Origin: UBA4717 sp045577925
Lineage (GTDB): Bacteria; Bacillota; Clostridia; Oscillospirales; CAG-272
NCBI GenBank assembly: GCA_045577925.1
Contig: JAZNJH010000027.1
Location: 1-11,392, forward strand
Reading direction: 5' to 3'
DNA length: 11,392 nt
Shown: piece by piece, positions 5,837 to 11,392 of the stretch
How positions within the stretch are numbered: position 1 is the stretch's first letter
Layout of the letters: each line of letters begins with the position of its first letter
Notes under the pieces: model-generated
Told to the model about the DNA's origin: nothing
Database searches by the model: none
What the model saw: the letters and a program-made list of their open reading frames with translations, nothing else
Program-made: the position numbers and the translations under genes

Positions 5837-6580
5837 TTACAAGGGCTTTTTTGTGATTTTTGCGTATGAACGCGGATATTTAATAGGAGTTGGAGCGATT
5901 TTTTCTATGTGAATGAGATATCTCTGATAAGCTTCGCCCGATATGTCTGTCAGATTCAGGCTTTTTGAAGAAATCACGCTTCCGCCAAGCTGATTGATAC
6001 CGCTTTTTGCTTCTTCAAGCTCGTTTTCGCCGTTCTTGGCTTTGAGCGCAATAAAGCTACCGCCGGATTTTACAAAGGGAAGGGCAAGCTCTGAGAGAAT
6101 ATTGAGCCTTGAAACGGCACGCGCAGTTGCAAAATCATAGCTTTCGCGCTTGCCTTCAAGATTTACGTACTCCTCAGCCCTTGCGCAGACTGCCGTTATA
6201 TTACTAAGCCCTGATTTTTTTGCCGTGTCTTTCACAAAATCGATCTTTTTGCCCGTACTGTCGAGCGCAGTAATATTGAGATCAGGTCTTATAATGGCAA
6301 GCGGGAGCGAGGGGAAACCTGCTCCGCAGCCGATATCTATAACGGATGCGCCGGGGGTGAAATACTCATGCGCAAGCAGGCTGTCTGCATAGTGCTTTAA
6401 TATTATCTCTTGCGTGTCGTTTATCGCGGTAAGGTTGGTTTTTGCATTCGCCTCGGTTAAAAGGGTTGTCAGCTTGTAAAATTTTTCAATGCTTTTGTCG
6501 CAAATGAGCTTACTCAGGCCATTTGCGGAAAAAATTTTTGTAAAAATGTCTGCAAACTCGCGTGTATTTATATCAGGCAC
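5837..6580 (-). CDS. rsmG: 16S rRNA (guanine527-N7)-methyltransferase RsmG (GidB)
   Basis: RsmG uses S-adenosylmethionine to methylate N7 of G527 in the 530 loop of 16S rRNA; loss of this mark gives low-level streptomycin resistance in several bacteria. The 247-residue protein, close to the family norm, has the NLT segment (49–51), HYADSL (63–68), the SAM-binding loop DIGCGAGFP (82–90), the acidic residue D107 at the end of the next strand and the ATARAVSRL motif (151–159) near the active site. The start is GTG (6578–6580) with AAAGGA 9 nt upstream; the nearby ATG at 6590 is out of frame. It follows mnmG after 20 bases, the classical gidA–gidB pairing, and is followed by a strong terminator. 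Confidence 0.96.
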   Translation of the reverse strand: MPDINTREFADIFTKIFSANGLSKLICDKSIEKFYKLTTLLTEANAKTNLTAINDTQEIILKHYADSLLAHEYFTPGASVIDIGCGAGFPSLPLAIIRPDLNITALDSTGKKIDFVKDTAKKSGLSNITAVCARAEEYVNLEGKRESYDFATARAVSRLNILSELALPFVKSGGSFIALKAKNGENELEEAKSGINQLGGSVISSKSLNLTDISGEAYQRYLIHIEKIAPTPIKYPRSYAKITKKPL

Positions 6581-6600
6581 CTTCTGGCATCCTTTCTGTA

Positions 6601-8505
6601 TTACTGGTTTTTATGCTTTAAATTTTCGAAATATATTAGCAGTACGGAAATGTCTGCGGGGGATACGCCGCTTATTCTCGAAGCCTGACCGATGTTCTGC
6701 GGCTTTACTTTGTTAAGCTTTGATATAGCTTCTAGTCTGAGAGCCGTTATCTGACTGTAATCAAAATCAACGGGAAGCTTTCTTTTTTCAAGCTTTGCCA
6801 TTTTTTCGACCTCGATCAGCTGGCGCTTGATGTATCCCGCGTATTTTACCTCAATTTCAGCGCAGAGAACCACTCTTTCGGGAAGACTTGGGCGCTCTTT
6901 GTCAACTGGCGCGAGCTTTTTGTAATCAAGCTCGGGGCGTCTTAATAATTCGCCAAGCTTTATACCCGTTGTTGTCAGCGTGGAGTTGTTTTCTCCGAGT
7001 ATCTTTTCGAGCTCTTTGGTGGGAGCGATATTTGTTTTCTCGATTCTTTTAACTTCGTCTCTGATCGCTTTTTCTTCAAGCAAAAACGCCTCGTATTCTT
7101 CTTTCGAAACGAGTCCCACAGCATATCCGAGCGGCAAAAGCCTGGACGGAGCGTTATCCTGCCTTAAAAGAAGCCTGTATTCGCTTCTTGAAGTCATCAT
7201 ACGGTAAGGCTCGCTTGTGCCCTTTATAACGAGGTCGTCGATGAGCGTACCTATATAAGACGAGGAGCGCGCAAGAACGAGAGGTTCTTTTCCGCTTATC
7301 TTGAGATATGCGTTTATTCCGGCAATAAGTCCCTGCGCGGCGGCTTCTTCGTAGCCCGAAGTGCCGTTGAATTGACCTGCGCCGTAGAGCCCTGAAAAAT
7401 CCTTGAATTCAAGTGTGTGCGAAAGCTGAGTCGGGTCTATACAGTCGTATTCGATAGCGTATGCGCTTCGCATCATCTGTGCCCTCTCAAAGCCTTCGAT
7501 GCTGTGAAGCATCTCAAGCTGTACTTCTTCAGGAAGAGAAGAGCTGAAGCCCTGAAGATATATCTCTTTTGTGTCGCTTCCCATAGGCTCAGCGAAGAGC
7601 TGATGCCTCGTTTTATCGGCAAAACGTACTACCTTGTCTTCAATACTCGGGCAATAGCGCGGTCCAACACCTTCTATTACACCCGAATACAAGGGTGAGC
7701 GGTGCAGATTATTTCTTATAATTTCATGCGTTTTTTCGTTCGTGTAGGCTATATAGCAGGGAAGCTCGGGTCTGTTTCGAAGCTCGCTCTTATCGGTCTT
7801 GCGTGAAAAAGGAAGGATTTCACTGTCTCCCGGATGAAGCTCAAGCTTTGAATAGTCGATACTGTCCATGTGAATGCGCGGCGGTGTACCCGTTTTGAAG
7901 CGCATCAGCTTTATACCTTCTCTTAAAAGAGCGCCTGAGAGCTCGGTTGCGGGAAGTGAGCCGTCAGGTCCTGAGCTGTACGCGGCCTCTCCCGTTATAA
8001 CCTTGCCGTTGAGATAAGTTCCCGAGCATATTATGGCGGCGGAAACCTCCCATCTAGCGCCGAGCGAGGTAACGACCTCTTTAACTTGCTTCTTGCCACA
8101 GTCACAAGAAAACCTTATGTCAACTATCTCAGCCTGCTTTATCTGCAGATTCTTTGTGTTTTCTAAGGTCTGCTTCATTATCTGATGATAAAGCATGCGG
8201 TCTGCCTGTACTCTTTTTGAGTGAACAGCCGGGCCTTTACTTGAATTAAGCACTCTGCTCTGGAGCATAACGCGGTCGGCGGCAAAACCCATTTCCCCGC
8301 CAAGCGCATCTATTTCATAAACTATCTGGCCCTTGCCCGTTCCGCCGATAGACGGGTTGCATGGCATATTTCCGATAGCGTCAAGGTTTATCGTGAAAAG
8401 CACTGTTGACAGCCCGAGCCTTGCGCATGCAAGGGCTGCCTCTATTCCGGCATGCCCCGCGCCGATAACGGCAACGTCTGCCTTTGCTGCAATATATTCC
8501 TTCAT
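6601..8505 (-). CDS. mnmG: tRNA uridine-5-carboxymethylaminomethyl modification enzyme MnmG (GidA)
   Basis: With the GTPase MnmE, MnmG uses FAD, NADH and methylene-tetrahydrofolate to install (carboxymethyl)aminomethyl groups at C5 of wobble uridine 34. The 634-residue length matches the long, MnmE-partnered form, not the shorter TrmFO. Visible motifs are the FAD loop GAGHAG (15–20), CNPSIGG (49–55), GTYLNG (162–167), KTGTPPRI (204–211) and PRYCPSIED (282–290), whose Cys is the conserved one near the active site. The C-terminal helical region, ending in NIGQASRISGVSPADISVLL, is the MnmE-binding part. The ATG follows GAGGG by 5 nt and the deacylase stop by one base, so translation is probably coupled. 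mnmE, usually next door in Firmicutes, is not in this window. Confidence 0.97.
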   Translation of the reverse strand: MKEYIAAKADVAVIGAGHAGIEAALACARLGLSTVLFTINLDAIGNMPCNPSIGGTGKGQIVYEIDALGGEMGFAADRVMLQSRVLNSSKGPAVHSKRVQADRMLYHQIMKQTLENTKNLQIKQAEIVDIRFSCDCGKKQVKEVVTSLGARWEVSAAIICSGTYLNGKVITGEAAYSSGPDGSLPATELSGALLREGIKLMRFKTGTPPRIHMDSIDYSKLELHPGDSEILPFSRKTDKSELRNRPELPCYIAYTNEKTHEIIRNNLHRSPLYSGVIEGVGPRYCPSIEDKVVRFADKTRHQLFAEPMGSDTKEIYLQGFSSSLPEEVQLEMLHSIEGFERAQMMRSAYAIEYDCIDPTQLSHTLEFKDFSGLYGAGQFNGTSGYEEAAAQGLIAGINAYLKISGKEPLVLARSSSYIGTLIDDLVIKGTSEPYRMMTSRSEYRLLLRQDNAPSRLLPLGYAVGLVSKEEYEAFLLEEKAIRDEVKRIEKTNIAPTKELEKILGENNSTLTTTGIKLGELLRRPELDYKKLAPVDKERPSLPERVVLCAEIEVKYAGYIKRQLIEVEKMAKLEKRKLPVDFDYSQITALRLEAISKLNKVKPQNIGQASRISGVSPADISVLLIYFENLKHKNQ

Positions 8506-8506
8506 C

Positions 8507-8992
8507 TTATCCCTCTGTTTGCTCGATATTTTTGCAAACGTCTATCCAGGCCTCGGCACGTGACGCCTTTTCAAGCTCGTCGGGTGAAAGGCGAACACAG
8601 CTGCTTGATGAGCCGGCGGCAGGCAGAATAGTGTCAAATCGTTTCATGGAAATATCGAGATAGGTTTTCACGTCCTTGTTTGGAAGCGCAAAGGGGCAAA
8701 CTCCGCCAACTGCGTGGCCTGTGTATTCAATAGCCTCGTCAAAGGTCAGCATTTTTGCCTTTGTGCCGAAGATCTGCTTGTATTTTGAATTGTCTATCTT
8801 CGTGTCGCCTGACGTAACGATAAGTATGGCAGAGTCGCCAAGCCTGAACGAAAGTGTTTTTGCAATCATCGCAGGTATAACGCCTGCCGCTTTTGCGGCA
8901 AGCTCAACCGTGGCGCTTGACACGTCAAATTCTTCAACACGGCTATCAAGACCGAAATCCTTTAAATACTCTCTGACTTTTTCAACGGACAT
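8507..8992 (-). CDS. YbaK/EbsC-family aminoacyl-tRNA deacylase
   Basis: This is a stand-alone editing domain of the YbaK/ProX/INS superfamily. Members hydrolyse mischarged tRNAs such as Cys-tRNA(Pro) or Ala-tRNA(Pro), keeping proline codons accurate. The 161-residue protein has the AKTLSFR segment (44–50) with the expected catalytic Lys45, a TSGDTKIDNSKY segment (60–71), TGHAVGGVCPFA (91–102), which forms the substrate pocket, and a late PAAGSSSSCVRLSPDEL stretch (124–140). The exact tRNA substrate cannot be told from these motifs. The gene lies 32 bases after ddl and ends one base before mnmG. Cotranscription with mnmG places two tRNA-fidelity functions together. AAAGGAAG precedes the ATG by about 9–10 nt. 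No promoter is obvious in the 32-base gap. Confidence 0.9.
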   Translation of the reverse strand: MSVEKVREYLKDFGLDSRVEEFDVSSATVELAAKAAGVIPAMIAKTLSFRLGDSAILIVTSGDTKIDNSKYKQIFGTKAKMLTFDEAIEYTGHAVGGVCPFALPNKDVKTYLDISMKRFDTILPAAGSSSSCVRLSPDELEKASRAEAWIDVCKNIEQTEG

Positions 8993-9024
8993 GATTTTTT
9001 TCTTCCTTTTAATTATATATGTAA

Positions 9025-10086
9025 TTAATGTGTTGATACTGCCGCGAGGGCTATCAGCCTGTCGATTATCTCGCTGTATGTCAATCCTTCGTTTATAAAC
9101 AGCTTCGGATACATGCTTATGTCGGTAAATCCCGGCAGGGTGTTGATCTCGTTAAATACGATCCTTCCGTTATCGCATACGAAAAAGTCTACTCTTGAAA
9201 GCCCCTTGCAGCCCAGATACTTATAGATCCTTCCTGCATATTCACGTACCTTTTTTGCAATATCCTCGGGGATATTTGCAGGAATATGCGCAGTTGAGGT
9301 GTTGTTTTTATATTTGGTATCGTAATCGTAATAATCGCTTCCGGGGTCGATCTCGCCGCATTTTGATACGATTATATCATCGTTTCCCATAACAGCAACT
9401 TCGATCTCCTTTGCGACGATGTACTCTTCTGCTATGATCTTGCTGTCATATTTCGCCGCATTGATAAGCGCGTCCTTTAAGCTGTTCGCATCGGTTGCTT
9501 TTCCCGTACCAATAGACGAGCCGGCGTTTGACGGCTTTATAAATATAGGATAATCAAACTTTTCTTCAAGTATGGCAACGCATTTGTCGGTGTCTTTTGC
9601 AATTTCATAATCATGGAAAAATACATGCTCTGCCTGCGGTATGCCGAAGTTATTAAGTATCAGCTTTGTATATACCTTATCCATCGAAACAGCGGAAGAA
9701 AGGCAGCCCGGGCCAACGTAGGGTATGCCGATTATCTCAAAGAGCCCCTGAAGTGTTCCGTCTTCGCAGTATGCGCCGTGCATGACCGGCCAGACAACGT
9801 CTATATCTATGTACTTTGCAGGTGTTGTGCCAACGAAAAGCTTTTTGCTTCCAGCATCGGGCACAAGCATCGCAGAAACTACGTCTTTTTCGTGCCATGT
9901 ATCATTTTTTATGCTCTCAATGTCGCCCGTGTAGTAAAGCCATCTGCCGTCTCGGGTAACTCCAACTGTTATTATGTCATATTTTTGCCTGTCTATGTTT
10001 GAAAGAATCGAATAAGCAGAGCTGAGAGACACCTCATATTCTGTGGATTTTCCGCCAAACATGCATAAAAGCGTTGTTTTTTTCAT
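9025..10086 (-). CDS. ddl: D-alanine–D-alanine ligase (ATP-grasp)
   Basis: This enzyme joins two D-Ala molecules with ATP to make the dipeptide that ends the peptidoglycan stem, acting in the cytosol before MurF. The 353-residue ATP-grasp protein has the N-terminal FGGKSTEYEVSLSSA motif (10–24). By alignment from memory, the catalytic triad is E16, S190 (in KPSNAGSSIG, 184–193) and Y259 (in YYDYDTKY, 252–259). NEINTLPGFT (312–321) supplies magnesium ligands. The omega loop keeps the Lys-Tyr typical of D-Ala–D-Ala ligases. The N-terminal half, with YYTGDIESIKNDTW, resembles the clostridial and VanG-like branch, so an automatic call of D-Ala–D-Ser ligase is possible. No vanT, vanXY or vanRS partner is nearby, and a housekeeping role is more likely. 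AAAGGA precedes the ATG by about 8–9 nt, and the gap from prmC is 62 bases. Confidence 0.93.
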   Translation of the reverse strand: MKKTTLLCMFGGKSTEYEVSLSSAYSILSNIDRQKYDIITVGVTRDGRWLYYTGDIESIKNDTWHEKDVVSAMLVPDAGSKKLFVGTTPAKYIDIDVVWPVMHGAYCEDGTLQGLFEIIGIPYVGPGCLSSAVSMDKVYTKLILNNFGIPQAEHVFFHDYEIAKDTDKCVAILEEKFDYPIFIKPSNAGSSIGTGKATDANSLKDALINAAKYDSKIIAEEYIVAKEIEVAVMGNDDIIVSKCGEIDPGSDYYDYDTKYKNNTSTAHIPANIPEDIAKKVREYAGRIYKYLGCKGLSRVDFFVCDNGRIVFNEINTLPGFTDISMYPKLFINEGLTYSEIIDRLIALAAVSTH

Positions 10087-10127
10087 AGAAAATGTCCTTT
10101 CGGAGAGTTTTTACATTTATATTATAT

Positions 10128-10142
10128 GCAAACCGTGTTTGC
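10128..10142. promoter_or_regulatory. Small inverted repeat next to a TATAAT upstream of ddl
   Basis: GCAAAC and GTTTGC are separated by 3 bases in the prmC–ddl gap. On the minus strand a TATAAT follows immediately, but its -35 position (GGACCC) is poor, so a ddl promoter is doubtful. There is no T-run after the stem, so it is not a terminator. An operator is possible; chance is equally likely. Confidence 0.25.
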
Positions 10143-10148
10143 TGGGTC

Positions 10149-10967
10149 CTATACCCGTATTATTGCAACACGGTCGTTTTTTGAATAATCTTTTATGATC
10201 TCACAGTCAAATCCGAGTCTTTGAGAGAGTCCGGTTATTTCTTTTGCCTGGTCAAAGCCGATCTCAAAGGCGAAAAAGCCGCCTTTTTTTAACATTGGTG
10301 AGTAGGCTCTTAAAAATTTATTGTAAAATACCATGCCGTTATCCCCCCCGTCAAGCGCCGCTTTCGGCTCACAGAGCACCTCTTTGCTGAGCTTTTCGAT
10401 CTCGCTTGTGCGAATGTACGGTGGATTCGATACGATAGCATCGTAAGCTTCGATATTATCTTCGGCAGAAAGGGTGAGTGCATCGGCACACCTAATATCG
10501 AGCCTGTCTTGAGAAATGCCGTTAAGCTCGCGGTTTTCAAGCGCAAGCTTTGCCGTTTTTTCAAAAAGCTCTATACTTGTGCACGTTACGTCGGCGCGAT
10601 TATTCAGTATTGCTATCGGTATACACCCTGATCCCGTGCACAATTCAAGGAAATGCGCTTTCTCTGGTAATAAATCAATAACGTTTTCGCATAAAACCTC
10701 GGTGTCGCTTCTGGGAATCAGGCAGTCGGGGGAAACCTTTATTTCCGCACCGTAAAAAAATACCCTTCCTATTATATATTGTATAGGCTCACCCTGCGCC
10801 CGTCTTGTCAGGGCGTTGTTAAGCGCTTCGGACGAAAAATCGGTATCGGGATTTAAGAGGATATCAGAGTATTTCGCCCCGAAAAGCTCGTTTATGATAA
10901 GCTTTGCCTCGTTTTGCGGTTCATCAGAGATGCACTTGAGGGCTTTAACTATTTCAGAATATGTCAT
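10149..10967 (-). CDS. prmC: Peptide chain release factor N5-glutamine methyltransferase PrmC (HemK)
   Basis: PrmC methylates the glutamine of the GGQ motif in release factors RF1 and RF2, which speeds peptide release. The 272-residue protein has the N-terminal helical release-factor-binding domain, PIQYIIG (61–67), IPRSDTE (84–90), the SAM-binding motif ELCTGSGCI (108–116) and the catalytic NPPYI (181–185). The frame extends back to an ATG at 10988, but that codon has no ribosome binding site and would sit only about 5 nt after the predicted transcription start. The ATG at 10967 has CGGAG 6 nt upstream and is preferred. prfA, a frequent neighbour, is absent. It is the first gene of the minus-strand unit, divergent from the rRNA promoters. 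Confidence 0.95.
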   Translation of the reverse strand: MTYSEIVKALKCISDEPQNEAKLIINELFGAKYSDILLNPDTDFSSEALNNALTRRAQGEPIQYIIGRVFFYGAEIKVSPDCLIPRSDTEVLCENVIDLLPEKAHFLELCTGSGCIPIAILNNRADVTCTSIELFEKTAKLALENRELNGISQDRLDIRCADALTLSAEDNIEAYDAIVSNPPYIRTSEIEKLSKEVLCEPKAALDGGDNGMVFYNKFLRAYSPMLKKGGFFAFEIGFDQAKEITGLSQRLGFDCEIIKDYSKNDRVAIIRV

Positions 10968-10973
10968 ACGCAT

Positions 10974-10978
10974 CTCCG
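10974..10978 (-). promoter_or_regulatory. Ribosome binding site selecting the prmC start
   Basis: CGGAG on the minus strand lies 6 nt before the ATG at 10967 and inside the reading frame of the longer alternative starting at 10988, which therefore is probably not used. Confidence 0.65.
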
Positions 10979-10999
10979 TTTTCAACATTATAATATTAT

Positions 11000-11027
11000 A
11001 TTATATCATAATTTTATTAAATTGCAA
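11000..11027 (-). promoter_or_regulatory. Sigma-A promoter of prmC and the downstream unit
   Basis: On the minus strand TTGCAA (11022–11027, four of six matches) is followed after 16 bp by a perfect TATAAT (11000–11005) carrying an extended -10 TGA (11006–11008). Transcription would start near 10993, giving a leader of about 26 nt to the chosen prmC ATG. The genes to rsmG have tight spacing and no clearly better promoter. Confidence 0.75.
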
Positions 11028-11036
11028 GGGGGACGG

Positions 11037-11094
11037 GTGAAGATTTTGATTTGCACAGACTTCACGCGCGTAATGCCTGCCCGTGCTACGGGCA
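11037..11094. other. Hairpin-rich spacer between divergent promoters
   Basis: This GC-rich patch in an AT-rich gap holds two inverted repeats: GTGAAG (11037–11042) with CTTCAC (11060–11065), and TGCCCGT (11078–11084) with ACGGGCA (11088–11094) around a 3-base loop. Neither has a T-run on either strand, so they are not intrinsic terminators. No reading frame here has coding features. Function unknown. Confidence 0.4.
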
Positions 11095-11112
11095 AATTGT
11101 AAGATAGGAGCT

Positions 11113-11180
11113 GTATATTTAAATAAAAAATGGAAATAATCAATAGAGAAAATATGTATAAATTTTCTTTCGAAAAACCC
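11113..11180 (+). promoter_or_regulatory. AT-rich tract upstream of rRNA P1 (possible UP element)
   Basis: A tract of about 70 bases, mostly A and T with several A-runs and T-runs, ends directly at the P1 -35 box. rRNA promoters commonly carry AT-rich UP elements bound by the RNA polymerase alpha subunit. The assignment is by composition and position only. Confidence 0.45.
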
Positions 11181-11209
11181 TTGACAAAGCCCCGATAGAG
11201 TGCTATAAT
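11181..11209 (+). promoter_or_regulatory. rRNA operon promoter P1
   Basis: TTGACA (11181–11186), a 17-bp spacer and TATAAT (11204–11209) are all exact consensus, with an extended -10 TGC. Transcription would start near 11216. The new RNA would begin with a small hairpin, GCGAC (11217–11221) pairing GTCGC (11229–11233). The tandem arrangement with P2 and the leader downstream mark this as an rRNA operon promoter. Confidence 0.9.
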
Positions 11210-11283
11210 ATCATTCGCGACCAAAAAAGTCGCTGTCACATCTAAAAAAATAAAACTTCTTTAAAAAACTTTTAGAAAAGGTA

Positions 11284-11313
11284 TTGACAAGGGGATATAA
11301 GATGTGATATAAT
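11284..11313 (+). promoter_or_regulatory. rRNA operon promoter P2
   Basis: TTGACA (11284–11289), an 18-bp spacer and TATAAT (11308–11313) with an extended -10 TGA. The -10 lies 104 bp downstream of the P1 -10. Transcription would start near 11320, just before the leader. Confidence 0.9.
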
Positions 11314-11319
11314 GGTCAA

Positions 11320-11392
11320 GCTGTCGCGGAGAGCGGTAGCGTGAGACGGTCCTTGAAAATTGAACAACAGACGAGGAAGTACAAAGCGTGTG
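11320..11392 (+). other. Start of the pre-rRNA leader (boxA-like element), cut by the window edge
   Basis: Downstream of P2 the sequence turns GC-richer and contains GGTCCTTGAAAATTGAACAA (11348–11367). This resembles the boxA-type antitermination element and 'CTTTGAAAACTGAACA' leader block that precede 16S rRNA genes in Firmicutes. No mature 16S sequence is reached. That a 16S gene follows is inferred from this block and the twin promoters. Confidence 0.8.

Noticed and set aside
9025..10086. Calling the ligase a vancomycin-resistance gene
   Set aside because: Catalytic and omega-loop residues fit D-Ala–D-Ala ligase, and no racemase, dipeptidase or two-component van genes are adjacent.
11006..11239. 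A 77-codon minus-strand open frame in the prmC–rRNA gap
   Set aside because: It overlaps the prmC promoter, the spacer hairpins and rRNA P1, has no convincing ribosome binding site and encodes no recognisable domain.

Overview
The window looks like part of the core, origin-proximal chromosome of a Bacillota bacterium, most likely class Clostridia. The reasons are the chromosomal block mnmG–rsmG–noc-like–parA–parB–serS, two perfect Firmicutes-type parS sites, AGGAGG-type ribosome binding sites, sigma-A promoters with extended -10 elements, and the 'TCCTTGAAAA' type of rRNA leader. The species cannot be named from the sequence. All ten genes lie on the minus strand. Only the rRNA promoter region at the right edge points to the plus strand, so the two units diverge near position 11,000–11,180.

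Reading in the direction of transcription (right to left), a consensus promoter at about 11,000 drives prmC (release-factor methyltransferase). It is followed by a D-Ala–D-Ala ligase gene (ddl), a YbaK/EbsC-type aminoacyl-tRNA deacylase, mnmG (tRNA wobble-uridine modification) and rsmG (16S rRNA m7G methylation). The deacylase and mnmG are separated by a single base. A strong intrinsic terminator at 5756–5786 closes this translation and cell-wall unit.

The second block is a chromosome-segregation module. It holds a divergent ParB/Noc-family gene, a 178-bp gap with two 26-bp perfect palindromes centred on parS, a near-perfect sigma-A promoter, parA (TTG start) and parB. serS follows parB after 16 bases and probably shares its transcript. 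ParA and ParB would load at the parS sites a few tens of bases upstream of their own promoter. The neighbouring Noc-like paralogue keeps the GERR nucleotide-binding box but has lost the ENxxR box needed for canonical CTP binding and hydrolysis.

The left end carries two cell-envelope genes without assigned function: a two-helix membrane protein and a membrane-anchored protein with eight 23-residue MORN repeats. A 15-bp hairpin at 61–91 is the likely end of this unit.

The right end (10,989–11,392) has no protein gene. It contains the prmC promoter, a hairpin-rich spacer, an AT-rich tract, two tandem rRNA-type promoters (P1 and P2) and the start of a pre-16S leader. The rRNA gene itself would begin beyond the window. 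I see no mobile element, CRISPR array, tRNA gene or DnaA-box cluster. Most of the window is conserved core biology. The unusual points are the degenerate ParB paralogue, the parS pair abutting its stop codon, the secreted MORN protein and the replacement of the usual mnmE–yidC–rnpA neighbourhood upstream of mnmG.
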